8,987 bases of DNA from Desulfobia sp. (GCA_030608985.1 JAUWDC010000022.1:1-8987); one strand, 5' to 3'; shown: positions 1-8,371, numbered from the stretch's first letter. The notes: a model not told the origin generated them from the letters alone. Numbers and translations: made by a program.

Positions 1-732
1 CTCGTCTCCAACATTTATAATACCGCGCTCTACTCGACCGGTGGCAACTGTTCCACGGCCTGAAATAGAGAATACGTCCTCTACAGGCATCAGAAAGGGT
101 TTGTCAACATCACGCTCAGGCTCTGGAATAAATGAGTCGACCGCATCCATCAGTTCCCAGATGCATTTTGCTGCTGCTTCATCTGTAGGATTCTCAAGGG
201 CTTTCAGGGCACTTCCCTGAATGATAGGAGTATCGTCACCTGGAAATTCATATTTGTCCAGCAGCTCACGAAGTTCCATGTCAACCAGCTCGATCAGCTC
301 TTCATCATCAACCATATCGCATTTGTTCAAAAATATAACGATGGCTGGGACACCTACCTGGCGGGCCAGGAGGATATGCTCACGGGTCTGGGGCATGGGA
401 CCGTCATCGGCTCCAACAACCAGAATTGCACCGTCCATCTGCGCTGCGCCGGTAATCATATTCTTAATATAGTCAGCATGGCCCGGACAATCCACATGGG
501 CATAATGACGTTTTTCAGTCTCATACTCAACATGTGCTGTCGCAATAGTAATTCCACGCTCTTTCTCTTCCGGGGCCTTATCTATCTCACCAAAGGCTGT
601 CGCCGCAGCCATTCCCTTAGTAGCCAGTACACTGGTGATTGCTGCGGTCAGTGTGGTCTTACCATGATCAATATGACCGATTGTACCAATATTTACATGG
701 GGTTTAGTCCTTTCAAACTTTTCCTTTGCCAT
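1..732 (-). CDS. tuf: Elongation factor EF-Tu, N-terminal part (cut by window edge)
   Basis: EF-Tu is the cytoplasmic GTPase that carries aminoacyl-tRNA to the ribosomal A site. The first 244 codons are present, against about 395 in the family, so the G domain is complete and domain 2 is only begun; the gene continues past the left edge. Visible motifs are the P-loop GHIDHGKT (residues 19-26, with Ile where many EF-Tu proteins have Val), the switch I sequence RGITI (59-63), DCPGH with the catalytic His85 (81-85), NKCD (136-139) and SALK (174-177). The protein begins [14 protein letters not shown], as is usual for EF-Tu. The ATG at 730-732 has a GAGG ribosome binding site 7 bases upstream. It follows fusA by 158 bases and is the last str gene in the window. 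Whether a second tuf copy exists cannot be seen. Confidence 0.97.
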   Translation of the reverse strand, partial: MAKEKFERTKPHVNIGTIGHIDHGKTTLTAAITSVLATKGMAAATAFGEIDKAPEEKERGITIATAHVEYETEKRHYAHVDCPGHADYIKNMITGAAQMDGAILVVGADDGPMPQTREHILLARQVGVPAIVIFLNKCDMVDDEELIELVDMELRELLDKYEFPGDDTPIIQGSALKALENPTDEAAAKCIWELMDAVDSFIPEPERDVDKPFLMPVEDVFSISGRGTVATGRVERGIINVGDE

Positions 733-737
733 CGTAC

Positions 738-747
738 TTCCTCTCTG
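738..747 (-). promoter_or_regulatory. Ribosome binding site of tuf
   Basis: The minus strand reads AGAGAGGAAG here, with GAGG ending 7 bases before the tuf ATG. This supports the ATG at 732 as the start. Confidence 0.75.
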
Positions 748-750
748 TTT

Positions 751-841
751 AGTGTCTTATAAGTAATTTTCGTGTTATTTATGGCAATAAATTGAAAAAT
801 TACAATAAAATCAAAAGATTAGAACTTACCGTTAAGACACT
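751..841 (-). repeat. Long-range inverted repeat in the tuf leader
   Basis: Two perfect 9-base complementary arms, AGTGTCTTA at 833-841 and TAAGACACT at 751-759 (minus strand), are separated by 73 AT-rich bases. In the fusA-tuf transcript they could pair and end a few bases before the tuf ribosome binding site. The 158-base spacer otherwise shows no clear promoter and no intrinsic terminator, so tuf is probably co-transcribed with fusA. A perfect 9-base pair of arms in a spacer this long can arise by chance at a few percent, so its function is unproven. Confidence 0.4.
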
Positions 842-890
842 TATCCCTAAAACCTTAATATCTTTTCCAGTGTATCTGGTTAAGTCTTTC

Positions 891-2975
891 TTAGAGTATA
901 CCTTTTACTTTTTTAATTATTTTTTGTGCAATTTTTTCTGGCACCTTGCCATACGTAGCAAACTGCATTGTAAAAGTAGCCCGGCCCTGAGTGATAGATC
1001 TGAGGTCTGTTGAGTAGCCGAACATCTCAGCAAGGGCTACTTGGGCAGTTATTACCTGAATGCCGTTATCCCGGCTATCCATTCCGTTAATTTTCGCGTG
1101 CCTGCTATTCAGATCACCAATTACATCGCCAAGGTACTGTTCAGGCAATATTATTTCCACATCCATAAGCGGTTCAAGCAGGACTGGATCGGCTTTCTCA
1201 GCTGCTTTTCTAAATGCTATTGAAGCTGCTACACCGAAGGCCTGCTGCGTGGAGTCTTCTTCATGATACGAACCACCGGTTAGGGTCACCTGTACATCTA
1301 TTACAGGAAAACCAAGAAGAGGTCCTCCGTCCTTACATCCTTCTATTCCTTTTTGAATAGCAGGAATAAATTCTTCGGGAATCTTCTCTTCATCAATCTC
1401 ACTCTTAAAGTGAAATCCAGCCCCTCTTTCCAGGGGCAAAACGTCTAGACAGACATGGCCATATTGTGCCTTCCCAGTGGCCTGCTGAACAAATTCACCT
1501 TCAGCACTTGCTGAACTCCCAAGTGTTTCCTTGTAAGCAACCTGCGGAGTTCCGACGTTTGCTGCAACCTTAAATTCACGAACAAGACGATCGACAATAA
1601 TATCGAGATGAAGCTCTCCCATCCCTGAAATGATTGTTTGGCCTGTCTCTTCATTCGTACTTATTTTAAATGAAGGATCTTCAACAGCCAGCCTATCTAA
1701 CGATTCAAAAAGTTTTTCTTCGTCAGCCTTGCTTTTCGGCTCTATTGCAACGCTGATAACAGGTTCCGGAAATTCCATTGATTCCAGGAGAATATAATCT
1801 CCTGAATCACACAATGTGTCACCCGTTGTCGTAAACCTAAGTCCTATAACAGCACCAATATCTCCAGGACCTAACTCACGAACCTCTTCACGCTTATTGG
1901 AGTGCATTTTTACAATTCGACTTATCTTCTCCTGCTTGTCCTTAGCAGGATTGAAAATCTTATCGCCAACCTTGAGCATACCGGAGTAGACTCGTATATA
2001 GGCTAGACTCCCAACAAACGGATCTGTTGCCAACTTAAAGGCAAGAGCACAAAATTTTTCACTGGCCCCTGTCTTTCTTGAGACAGTTTCGCCTTGGCTA
2101 TTTAATCCTTCAACAGGAGGAACATCTGTTGGCGAAGGCAAACATGCTATAACAGCATCAAGAAGCGGTTGTACTCCTTTGTTCTTAAAAGCGCTTCCAC
2201 ACATTACAGGGACAATGTCCAAAGCTAAAGTTGCTTTCCGGACAGCCTGCTGTAATTCCAGAGCTGATACAGGTTGCTCTTCCAGATATTTTCCCATGAC
2301 CTCATCATCGAAGTCGGCCAGCTTCTCGATGAGTGCCAGTTGTGCAGCCGTGAATATTTCTAGGAGATCCTCAGGGATGGGTTGTTCGATTACCTTCTCA
2401 CCCTGGGTTTCTTCATCAAAGTACAGCATCACCCCCTTAATAAGGTCGATGACGCCACGAAAATCAGCTTCTTTTCCGACAGGAAGTTGAATAGGAACAG
2501 TATTTGCTCCCAGCCTGTCGGAGATCATTTCAGTGCAGCGCTCAAAATCAGCACCGATACGATCCATTTTATTTACAAATGCAATTCGAGGGATTGCATA
2601 TTTATCAGCCTGATGCCAGACAGTTTCGGACTGGGGTTCCACACCGCCTACAGCACAGAAGATGGCTACTACGCCGTCTAAAACCCGTAAGCACCGTTCC
2701 ACCTCAATAGTAAAATCTACATGCCCGGGGGTATCAATTATATTTATCCGATGGCCCTTCCATTCACAGGTAGTAGCAGCAGATGTTATCGTTATTCCGC
2801 GCTCCTGCTCCTGTTCCATCCAGTCCATGACAGCAGCACCATCATGAACTTCACCCATCTTATGGGTTCTGCCGGTATAGTAGAGGATCCTTTCGGTGGT
2901 TGTTGTCTTGCCCGCATCTATATGGGCCATGATTCCGATGTTGCGCAACCGCGCCAAAGAGATGCTTTTTGTCAC
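891..2975 (-). CDS. fusA: Elongation factor EF-G (ribosomal translocase)
   Basis: EF-G is the cytoplasmic GTPase that moves tRNAs and mRNA through the ribosome after peptide transfer. With the GTG start at 2973-2975 the protein has 694 residues, normal for the family. The G domain shows AHIDAGKT (about residues 17-24), RGITI, DTPGH (about 81-85) and NKMD (about 135-138), followed by GSAFKNKG. The C-terminal half carries domain IV with the tip loop [10 protein letters not shown], including the conserved His (about 571), and domain V with [10 protein letters not shown] and [12 protein letters not shown]. An upstream in-frame GTG at 2982-2984 would add three residues, but it lies inside the AGGTGG ribosome binding site that serves the 2975 start; the shorter start also gives the usual EF-G beginning (a few residues, then [10 protein letters not shown]). 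The gene lies 126 bases after rpsG and has its own strong promoter. The stop is TAA. EF-G identity is certain; the subfamily is not settled. Confidence 0.97.
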   Translation of the reverse strand: MTKSISLARLRNIGIMAHIDAGKTTTTERILYYTGRTHKMGEVHDGAAVMDWMEQEQERGITITSAATTCEWKGHRINIIDTPGHVDFTIEVERCLRVLDGVVAIFCAVGGVEPQSETVWHQADKYAIPRIAFVNKMDRIGADFERCTEMISDRLGANTVPIQLPVGKEADFRGVIDLIKGVMLYFDEETQGEKVIEQPIPEDLLEIFTAAQLALIEKLADFDDEVMGKYLEEQPVSALELQQAVRKATLALDIVPVMCGSAFKNKGVQPLLDAVIACLPSPTDVPPVEGLNSQGETVSRKTGASEKFCALAFKLATDPFVGSLAYIRVYSGMLKVGDKIFNPAKDKQEKISRIVKMHSNKREEVRELGPGDIGAVIGLRFTTTGDTLCDSGDYILLESMEFPEPVISVAIEPKSKADEEKLFESLDRLAVEDPSFKISTNEETGQTIISGMGELHLDIIVDRLVREFKVAANVGTPQVAYKETLGSSASAEGEFVQQATGKAQYGHVCLDVLPLERGAGFHFKSEIDEEKIPEEFIPAIQKGIEGCKDGGPLLGFPVIDVQVTLTGGSYHEEDSTQQAFGVAASIAFRKAAEKADPVLLEPLMDVEIILPEQYLGDVIGDLNSRHAKINGMDSRDNGIQVITAQVALAEMFGYSTDLRSITQGRATFTMQFATYGKVPEKIAQKIIKKVKGIL

Positions 2976-2980
2976 TTTTT

Positions 2981-2986
2981 CCACCT
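2981..2986 (-). promoter_or_regulatory. Ribosome binding site deciding the fusA start
   Basis: AGGTGG on the minus strand lies 5 bases (AAAAA) before the GTG at 2975. It overlaps the alternative upstream GTG at 2984, which itself has no good ribosome binding site. This favours translation from 2975. Confidence 0.6.
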
Positions 2987-3002
2987 GTACTTGACATCTC
3001 AG

Positions 3003-3045
3003 TTTTTCAGAATCCTTTTTTTACAAATACAACCTCTCTGAAAAA
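3003..3045 (-). repeat. Stem-loop candidate in the fusA leader
   Basis: On the minus strand TTTTTCAGA (3037-3045) and TCTGAAAAA (3003-3011) form perfect 9-base complementary arms around a 25-base loop. The structure would lie at the very 5' end of an mRNA started at the fusA promoter. Three of its bases (3043-3045) are shared with the palindrome over the -10 box, so the two structures cannot both form fully on a read-through transcript. The stem is mostly A-U pairs and may be weak. Confidence 0.4.
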
Positions 3046-3070
3046 TCTGGTGACTATAGCCTCCAGATTT
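3043..3070 (-). promoter_or_regulatory. 28-bp near-palindrome centred on the fusA -10 box; candidate operator or weak terminator
   Basis: The arms AAATCTGG and CCAGATTT are perfect 8-base inverted repeats separated by 12 bases. The centre of those 12 bases is the self-complementary CTATAG, giving 12 of 14 symmetric positions around 3056.5. The -10 hexamer TATAGT (3053-3058) lies in that centre. A dimeric regulator bound here would block the promoter. An alternative is an RNA hairpin at the end of the rpsL-rpsG transcript, because the downstream arm runs into TTTTT on the minus strand; the stem has few G-C pairs, so it would be a weak terminator. No known operator was recognised. Confidence 0.5.
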
Positions 3071-3081
3071 CAAATTGTCAA
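3053..3081 (-). promoter_or_regulatory. Strong sigma70-type promoter for fusA(-tuf)
   Basis: A perfect -35 box TTGACA (3076-3081) and a -10 box TATAGT (3053-3058, five of six consensus bases) are separated by exactly 17 bases. Transcription would start near 3046, giving a leader of about 70 bases before the fusA GTG. It lies just after the rpsG stop, in the longest spacer inside the str block, so fusA and probably tuf can be expressed independently of rpsL-rpsG. Confidence 0.75.
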
Positions 3082-3101
3082 ACAGAGATATTAATTTATT
3101 T

Positions 3102-3575
3102 CTACCACCTGTAATGAGCAAATGCCTTATTAGCGTCTGCCATTCGGTGAGTATCTTCGCGTTTTTTTACTGCTGCGCCACGGTTTGCAAAAGCATCCAT
3201 CAATTCCGCAGCTAACTTTTCGTCCATGGATCGCCCGCTCCTGCTTCTTGCATAGTCCACGAGCCAGCGAATAGCCAATGCATTTCTACGCTCAGTTCTT
3301 ACTTCAATCGGCACCTGATATGTTGCGCCACCAACTCGACGAGATTTCACCTCAACTTTTGGTCGCACATTATCCATTGCTTTTTCGAACACTTCCATGG
3401 GGCCTTCTTCGGATATTTTTTGTTCCATGATATCCATGGCATTATAAAAAATCTTCCGGGCCACACTCTTCTTGCCCTGGCTCAACATTCCATGTATGAA
3501 CTTGGAAACAAGGACACTATTATAGCGAGTATCGGGTGCAATTTCCCGTTTGACAACAAGTTTACGTCTGGGCAT
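3102..3575 (-). CDS. rpsG: 30S ribosomal protein S7
   Basis: S7 binds the 3' major domain of 16S rRNA, starts assembly of the 30S head and contacts tRNA at the E site. The 157-residue product is full length for the short bacterial form: it ends FAHYRW, without the C-terminal extension found in some E. coli strains. It starts [10 protein letters not shown] and contains the signature [20 protein letters not shown] (about residues 73-92), then [20 protein letters not shown] near the end. The ATG at 3573-3575 is preceded by AAGGAG with a 10-base spacer. It follows rpsL by 35 bases, so the two are surely one transcript. In E. coli S7 represses str translation by binding the rpsL-rpsG junction, which is longer there; this short junction leaves little room for the same structure. 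Confidence 0.98.
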   Translation of the reverse strand: MPRRKLVVKREIAPDTRYNSVLVSKFIHGMLSQGKKSVARKIFYNAMDIMEQKISEEGPMEVFEKAMDNVRPKVEVKSRRVGGATYQVPIEVRTERRNALAIRWLVDYARSRSGRSMDEKLAAELMDAFANRGAAVKKREDTHRMADANKAFAHYRW

Positions 3576-3585
3576 TATTTTTCAG

Positions 3586-3591
3586 CTCCTT
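3586..3591 (-). promoter_or_regulatory. Ribosome binding site of rpsG
   Basis: AAGGAG on the minus strand, 10 bases before the rpsG ATG, within the 35-base junction after the rpsL stop codon. Confidence 0.8.
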
Positions 3592-3610
3592 AACACTGTG
3601 CTCTGATGCA

Positions 3611-3982
3611 CTATCTTGGTCGTTTCGCACCGTATTTAGAACGACCCTGTCTCCGCTCAGAAACGCCGAGAGTATCAAGTGTTCCACGGATAACATGATA
3701 ACGTACACCTGGCAGATCTTTTACCCTGCCACCCCGGAGTAATACCACGGAATGCTCTTGAAGGTTATGGCCAATTCCAGGGATATACGATGTCACCTCA
3801 ATACCATTTGTCAACCTTACCCTTGCAACCTTCCGCAATGCGGAGTTAGGCTTTTTGGGAGTGGTAGTATATACTCTGACACAGACCCCACGCTTTTGAG
3901 GACATGCCTGTAAAGCAGGAGTATTCGTCCTTTTCACCGACTTTTTCCTACCGTGGCGTATCAGTTGGTTGATGGTTGGCAT
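3611..3982 (-). CDS. rpsL: 30S ribosomal protein S12
   Basis: S12 lies at the decoding centre of the small subunit and takes part in codon-anticodon proofreading. The 123-residue product has the normal length and the family core: [13 protein letters not shown] (about 22-34), [13 protein letters not shown] (39-51), GHNLQEHSV (71-79) and [13 protein letters not shown] (84-96). Lys43 and Lys88, the positions classically changed in streptomycin-resistant mutants, are both unchanged, and Asp89, the RimO methylthiolation site of the family, is present. The ATG at 3980-3982 has AGGAGA 8 bases upstream. It is the first gene of the str group, 218 bases after rpoC, with a probable promoter and a stem-loop in its leader. 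Confidence 0.98.
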   Translation of the reverse strand: MPTINQLIRHGRKKSVKRTNTPALQACPQKRGVCVRVYTTTPKKPNSALRKVARVRLTNGIEVTSYIPGIGHNLQEHSVVLLRGGRVKDLPGVRYHVIRGTLDTLGVSERRQGRSKYGAKRPR

Positions 3983-3990
3983 TGATTATT

Positions 3991-3996
3991 TCTCCT
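3991..3996 (-). promoter_or_regulatory. Ribosome binding site of rpsL
   Basis: AGGAGA on the minus strand, 8 bases before the rpsL ATG. Confidence 0.8.
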
Positions 3997-4023
3997 AAAA
4001 ACTTATAAAGTATTTCTTTTGAC

Positions 4024-4039
4024 TTCCAGCTGACTGGAA
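4024..4039 (-). repeat. Small stem-loop in the rpsL leader
   Basis: TTCCAG and CTGGAA form a perfect 6-base stem with a 4-base loop, about 20 bases after the predicted transcription start and about 28 bases before the ribosome binding site. No run of T follows, so it is not an intrinsic terminator. It could be a protein-binding or mRNA-stabilising structure, but that is inference. Confidence 0.4.
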
Positions 4040-4065
4040 TCATCTCAGAATTTGCAAAAGCCCAT

Positions 4066-4094
4066 CATTTACCCGATACGATGGCCGGTGTCAA
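4066..4094 (-). promoter_or_regulatory. Probable promoter for rpsL-rpsG
   Basis: A perfect TTGACA (4089-4094) is followed after 17 bases by TAAATG (4066-4071), a poor -10 match; AATGAT two bases further on is an alternative at 19 bases. Transcription would begin near 4059 and leave a leader of about 75 bases. The position, in a 218-base spacer before the first str gene, fits. The -10 element is the weak point. Confidence 0.5.
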
Positions 4095-4151
4095 GCAATA
4101 ATTGTCACCTTACAGGCAATGGGATTATATTAACTCAGGAGGTTTCCCTGG

Positions 4152-4169
4152 GACTGTCGTCAGACAGCC
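4152..4169 (-). repeat. Stem-loop 31 bases after the rpoC stop
   Basis: On the minus strand GGCTGTC (4163-4169) and GACAGTC (4152-4158) pair over 7 bases, with one G-U pair, around the loop TGAC. It is the most stable-looking hairpin in the rpoC-rpsL spacer. No T tract follows, so it does not look like an intrinsic terminator; it could mark an mRNA 3' end or a processing site. Confidence 0.4.
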
Positions 4170-4200
4170 AATATCCAGATCCTCTCACAAAAAATTCTCA

Positions 4201-7200
4201 CTATTCTACTGCGTATCGACTCAGGCCGGTTCCCGCAGGAACAAGACGACCCATGATAACATTCTCTTTTAAGCCCAGCAGGTAATCAACCTTTCCTGCC
4301 ATAGCTGCATTAGTCAATACTTTGGTTGTTTCCTGGAAGGATGCCGCTGAAATAAAACTGTCCGTACTCAGCGAAGCCTTGGTTACACCTAACAGTACAG
4401 GCTCTGCAACTGCAGGTTTATGTCCCTCCTGCAGGAGTTTCTCATTTACCTCATTAAACCTCCACCACTCAACCTGCTCACCAAGCATGAAAATACTATC
4501 GCCGGAATGTTTAATCTGTACTCGCCGCAACATCTGGCGGACAATAACTTCAATATGTTTATCGTTAATCTTTACCCCCTGAAGGCGATACACCTCCTGG
4601 ATCTCATTCACCAGGAACTTAGCCAGCTCCTTCACACCCATTACCCGAAGAATATCATTAGGATCCTTGGAACCGTCCATGAGAGCTTCACCGGCCTTCA
4701 CATAGTCTCCTTCATGGACACTGATATGTTTTCCTTTGGGAATCAGATACTCTTTAGGTTCGCCAAATTCAGGGGTAACAACAACACGCTTCTTACCTTT
4801 TAAATCCTTGCCGTAACTGACTCGGCCGTCAATTTCAGTAATAACGGCATGTTCCTTTGGTTTTCTCACCTCGAAAAGTTCGGCAACTCGTGGCAGACCG
4901 CCGGTAATATCCTTTGTTTTCGTTGTCTCACGCGGGATCTTGCCAAGTACCGCACCTGGTTTAATTTCCTGCCCTTCCTCAACAGTAATAACTGTCCCAA
5001 CCGGCAGGGAATAACGGGCTGGTGTTCCTGTTTTGGGCAGTTTCAGTGTTGCTTTACCCTTTTCCCCCTTGAGAGAAATACGTGGATTCAATGCTGTTAC
5101 CTTAGACTGGATAACAACCGAGCTGGATCTACCGGTTATCGGATCGACACGCTCCTGCATGGTAACACCCTCAACAATATCACCAAACTTGGCAATGCCA
5201 CCAATCTCACTGACTATAGGAATGGTATAAGGATCCCAGTCGGCAATCAGGCCGTTAGGTTCAATTGTGCCACCATCGTCCACATGTAAAACAGCTCCAT
5301 AGGGAACAGGATAACGCTCTCGCTCCCTCCCTTTTTCACCCAGAACACTCAACTCACTGTTACGGTTCATAACAACCATCTTGCCTTCATCATTGGCAAC
5401 ACAGTGAAGATCCTGATATTTCAACATACCACCATGCTGGGATCGTATCTCGGCCTGTTCTGCACTCCTGCTGGCCGTACCACCGATATGGAATGTCCGC
5501 ATTGTCAACTGGGTGCCGGGCTCACCAATGGACTGAGCACCAATAATACCGACAGCTTCACCAATATTGACCATATGCCCTCGGCCAAGATCCCGACCAT
5601 AACACTTAATGCAGACTCCGCGCTTGGATCGGCAGGTCAGCACTGAACGTATCAGAACCCTGTCAATTCCAGCATCCTCGATGGCACTGACCTTCTCTTC
5701 TGTTATCTCTTCATTGGCAGTGACAAGCACCTCATCGGTGAAAGGATCAACCACGTCTTCAAGGGCAACCCTGCCCAGAATACGTTCACCGACCTTCACA
5801 ATGATTTCACCACCTTCTATAAGAGGTTCAGCAATAATACCGTCCAGCGTACCGCAATCAGGCTCAATAATTGTAGAATCCTGGGCGACATCAACAAGGC
5901 GGCGGGTAAGATACCCGGCATTCGCCGTTTTCAGAGCCGTATCGGCAAGACCTTTACGAGCACCATGAGTAGATATAAAATACTCAAGGACGTTCAACCC
6001 TTCACGGAAATTCGCCTTAATAGGTGTCTCAATGATAGCTCCAGAGGGTTTAGCCATCAAACCACGCATACCAGCTAACTGCCTGATCTGATCTTTACTC
6101 CCCCTGGCTCCGGAGTCTGCCATCATATAAATTGCATTAAAACTGGGGGTTTCAATCATTTCGTTTTTCTCATCACGGAGATACTGTACGCTCAACTCAT
6201 CCATCATCTCCTGGGCAACATTGTCAGTGGCCCGGGACCAGATATCAACAACCTTGTTATATTTCTCACCCGCAGTAATGAGACCATGGGCGTATTGCTG
6301 CTCAACATCCATAACCTCATCTTCTGACTCTGTAAGAATTTCTTCTTTCTTTACAGGTATGGACATGTCGTTAATCGAAATAGAAATGGATGCCTTGGTG
6401 GCAAATTCATATCCCAGATCTTTCAGGCGATCAGCAAGAATAACGGTTTCCTTGGTTCCGGCATGACGGTATGTATAATTAATCAGCTGGGCGAGAGACT
6501 TTTTCGTCATCACCGTGTTGACTTTTTCAAATGGGATGTTAGCTGGTAAAAGCTCACCAACAAGAATTCTCCCTACTGTGGTCTCGACAAGTTTACCGTC
6601 AATCCGAACCTTTACTTTTGCCTGAAGGGAAACCTCATCGTAGTCGTAAGCAATGCGGATTTCATCGGGAGAGGAAAAAATCTTACCCTCTCCTTTTGCA
6701 AACAGACGCTCCCTGGTCATATAATAGAGACCTAACACAATATCCTGACTCGGGATAATGATAGGTTCGCCATGGGCAGGCGACAGGATATTATTCGTTG
6801 ACATCATTAATACCCTGGCCTCCACCTGGGCCTCAACTGTCAAAGGCAGATGCACCGCCATCTGATCACCATCAAAGTCAGCATTAAATGCCGTACAGAC
6901 CAACGGGTGAAGCTGAATGGCTTTGCCTTCAATCAGGACAGGCTCAAAAGCCTGCATGCCAAGGCGATGCAGAGTAGGCGCCCTGTTGAGAATAATCGGA
7001 TACTCCTTGACTACATCCTCCAGAACATCCCAAACCTCTTTGACCCCTTTCTCCACCATTTTTCTGGCACTTTTAATTGTCGTGACATAGCCGAGCATCT
7101 CCAGCTTGTTATATATGAAAGGCTTAAAAAGCTCCAAGGCCATCTTTTTCGGAAGACCGCACTGGTGGAGACGCAGATGTGGGCCGACAACAATAACCGT

Positions 7201-8256
7201 CCTGCCGGAATAATCGACACGTTTACCAAGCAGATTCTGGCGAAAGCGTCCCTGCTTTCCTTTCAGCATATCACTGAGAGATTTTAACGGTCTCCTGTTT
7301 GGACCGGTAATGACCTTACCACGTCGACCGTTGTCAAAAAGGACATCGACAGCTTCCTGCAGCATCCTCTTTTCATTTCTTATAATAATTTCAGGGGCAT
7401 CAAGCTCCAGCAATCGCTTCAAGCGATTGTTTCGATTAATAACTCTTCGATAGAGATCGTTCAAATCCGAAGTGGCAAAACGTCCACCCTCAAGAGGAAC
7501 AAGAGGCCTTAAATCCGGAGGAAGAACAGGGATAACTTCCAGAATCATCCATTCCGGCTTATTGCCTGAGTCACGAAACCCTTCAACAATATTCAGTCTT
7601 TTAGCCAGCTTTTTTCTTTTGGCTTCAGACCCTGTTGTGCGCATTTCTTCACGCAGCTCCTTAGAAAGAGAAGTCAATTCGAGATTTTTCAGTATTTCTC
7701 TAATTGCGACAGCACCTATTCCCACGGTAAATTTGCCGGGATACTCCTCCCTGTTCTGTCGATACTGCTCTTCAGTCATCAAGGTTCCAATTTTCGGGGC
7801 CGGCTCCTCAGACTTTATAACCACATATGAATCAAAGTAGAGAACCTTCTCCAATTCCTTAAGAGTCATATCGCAGAGATTTCCTATTTTACTGGGCAAA
7901 CTCTTTAAAAACCAGATATGGGCTACCGGAGAGGCAAGCTCGATATGGGCAAGACGTTCTCGTCTTACTTTTGACTGAATAACTTCTACACCGCATTTCT
8001 CGCAAACCACACCGCGATGCTTCATGCGTTTATACTTACCGCAGTTACACTCGTAATCCTTAACAGGCCCAAAAATCTTGGCACAAAAAAGCCCGTCTCG
8101 CTCCGGCTTAAAGGTTCGGTAATTAATGGTTTCCGGTTTCTTCACTTCACCGTGAGACCAGTCACGAATCTTGTCAGGAGAAGCAAGAGAGATTCGAACT
8201 GAATTAAATTTAAGAGGATTCTTTTCCCTGGTGAAAAAGCTGAACAGTTCTTCCAC
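4201..8256 (-). CDS. rpoC: DNA-directed RNA polymerase beta-prime subunit
   Basis: Beta-prime is the largest subunit of core RNA polymerase and carries the catalytic Mg2+. The 1351-residue frame is intact. In order it shows the zinc site Cys70, Cys72, Cys85, Cys88; the clamp and [15 protein letters not shown]; the catalytic NADFDGDQM with Asp460, Asp462 and Asp464; the bridge-helix region ([33 protein letters not shown]); the second zinc site Cys801, Cys875, Cys882, Cys885; and the trigger-loop start MRTFHIGG (His923). An insertion of the proteobacterial SI3 type follows (about 930-1110), before [11 protein letters not shown]. The protein stops soon after RLVPAGTG, lacking the longer C-terminal tail of E. 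coli, which explains most of the length difference. The start is GTG (8254-8256), with AGGTG 5 bases upstream; the first residues match the family start. It lies 138 bases after rpoB, behind a repeat array. Confidence 0.98.
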   Translation of the reverse strand: MEELFSFFTREKNPLKFNSVRISLASPDKIRDWSHGEVKKPETINYRTFKPERDGLFCAKIFGPVKDYECNCGKYKRMKHRGVVCEKCGVEVIQSKVRRERLAHIELASPVAHIWFLKSLPSKIGNLCDMTLKELEKVLYFDSYVVIKSEEPAPKIGTLMTEEQYRQNREEYPGKFTVGIGAVAIREILKNLELTSLSKELREEMRTTGSEAKRKKLAKRLNIVEGFRDSGNKPEWMILEVIPVLPPDLRPLVPLEGGRFATSDLNDLYRRVINRNNRLKRLLELDAPEIIIRNEKRMLQEAVDVLFDNGRRGKVITGPNRRPLKSLSDMLKGKQGRFRQNLLGKRVDYSGRTVIVVGPHLRLHQCGLPKKMALELFKPFIYNKLEMLGYVTTIKSARKMVEKGVKEVWDVLEDVVKEYPIILNRAPTLHRLGMQAFEPVLIEGKAIQLHPLVCTAFNADFDGDQMAVHLPLTVEAQVEARVLMMSTNNILSPAHGEPIIIPSQDIVLGLYYMTRERLFAKGEGKIFSSPDEIRIAYDYDEVSLQAKVKVRIDGKLVETTVGRILVGELLPANIPFEKVNTVMTKKSLAQLINYTYRHAGTKETVILADRLKDLGYEFATKASISISINDMSIPVKKEEILTESEDEVMDVEQQYAHGLITAGEKYNKVVDIWSRATDNVAQEMMDELSVQYLRDEKNEMIETPSFNAIYMMADSGARGSKDQIRQLAGMRGLMAKPSGAIIETPIKANFREGLNVLEYFISTHGARKGLADTALKTANAGYLTRRLVDVAQDSTIIEPDCGTLDGIIAEPLIEGGEIIVKVGERILGRVALEDVVDPFTDEVLVTANEEITEEKVSAIEDAGIDRVLIRSVLTCRSKRGVCIKCYGRDLGRGHMVNIGEAVGIIGAQSIGEPGTQLTMRTFHIGGTASRSAEQAEIRSQHGGMLKYQDLHCVANDEGKMVVMNRNSELSVLGEKGRERERYPVPYGAVLHVDDGGTIEPNGLIADWDPYTIPIVSEIGGIAKFGDIVEGVTMQERVDPITGRSSSVVIQSKVTALNPRISLKGEKGKATLKLPKTGTPARYSLPVGTVITVEEGQEIKPGAVLGKIPRETTKTKDITGGLPRVAELFEVRKPKEHAVITEIDGRVSYGKDLKGKKRVVVTPEFGEPKEYLIPKGKHISVHEGDYVKAGEALMDGSKDPNDILRVMGVKELAKFLVNEIQEVYRLQGVKINDKHIEVIVRQMLRRVQIKHSGDSIFMLGEQVEWWRFNEVNEKLLQEGHKPAVAEPVLLGVTKASLSTDSFISAASFQETTKVLTNAAMAGKVDYLLGLKENVIMGRLVPAGTGLSRYAVE

Positions 8257-8261
8257 GGCAA

Positions 8262-8266
8262 CACCT
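8262..8266 (-). promoter_or_regulatory. Ribosome binding site of rpoC
   Basis: AGGTG on the minus strand, 5 bases before the GTG start of rpoC. It is an imperfect match and begins 7 bases after the heptamer repeat array, so folding of that array could affect access to it. Confidence 0.55.
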
Positions 8267-8273
8267 ACTTTTT

Positions 8274-8305
8274 AATTGATAATTGATAATTGATAATTGA
8301 TAATT
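8274..8305. repeat. Heptanucleotide tandem repeat, AATTGAT x4 plus AATT
   Basis: On the plus strand four exact copies of AATTGAT (8274-8301) are followed by AATT. The array lies in the rpoB-rpoC spacer, just before the rpoC ribosome binding site. Its 7-base period would allow copy-number change by replication slippage without touching a reading frame. An inverted, shorter copy lies at 8372-8389. Confidence 0.9.
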
Positions 8306-8310
8306 TGTAA

Positions 8311-8330
8311 TTCCTATAATCATCTAGGAA
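8311..8330 (-). repeat. Small inverted repeat nested within the heptamer arms
   Basis: TTCCTA and TAGGAA are perfect 6-base arms around 8 bases. It lies between the two heptamer arrays, so the spacer RNA could fold as a long A-U stem with this hairpin inside. Confidence 0.45.
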
Positions 8331-8371
8331 CGCTGAAAATTGCCGATACTCCATGTCAATTTTCAATTTTT

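Noticed and set aside
376..762. Open plus-strand frame of 128 codons opposite tuf
   Set aside because: It lies antisense to the strongly conserved EF-Tu frame, has no recognisable family and runs past the tuf start into the spacer; the composition is that of an antisense shadow.
751..790. tuf promoter TTGCCA with TATAAG
   Set aside because: The two boxes are 20 bases apart, too far for a sigma70 promoter; no better pair was found in the AT-rich spacer.
4124..4129. Perfect TATAAT on the minus strand in the rpoC-rpsL spacer
   Set aside because: No -35-like hexamer stands 16-19 bases upstream (the sequence there is CCCAGG), so it was not called as a promoter.
4152..4169. Stem-loop after rpoC as an intrinsic terminator
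   Set aside because: The stem is good but is followed by CCAGGGAAACC with no T tract.
4849..5289. Open plus-strand frame of 146 codons opposite rpoC, and similar ones at 6850-7287 and 7472-7840
   Set aside because: All lie opposite conserved RpoC blocks and show no family features or convincing ribosome binding sites.
8354..8359. TTGACA on the minus strand as -35 box of an rpoC promoter
   Set aside because: The hexamer 17 bases downstream is TCAGCG and neighbouring spacings are no better.
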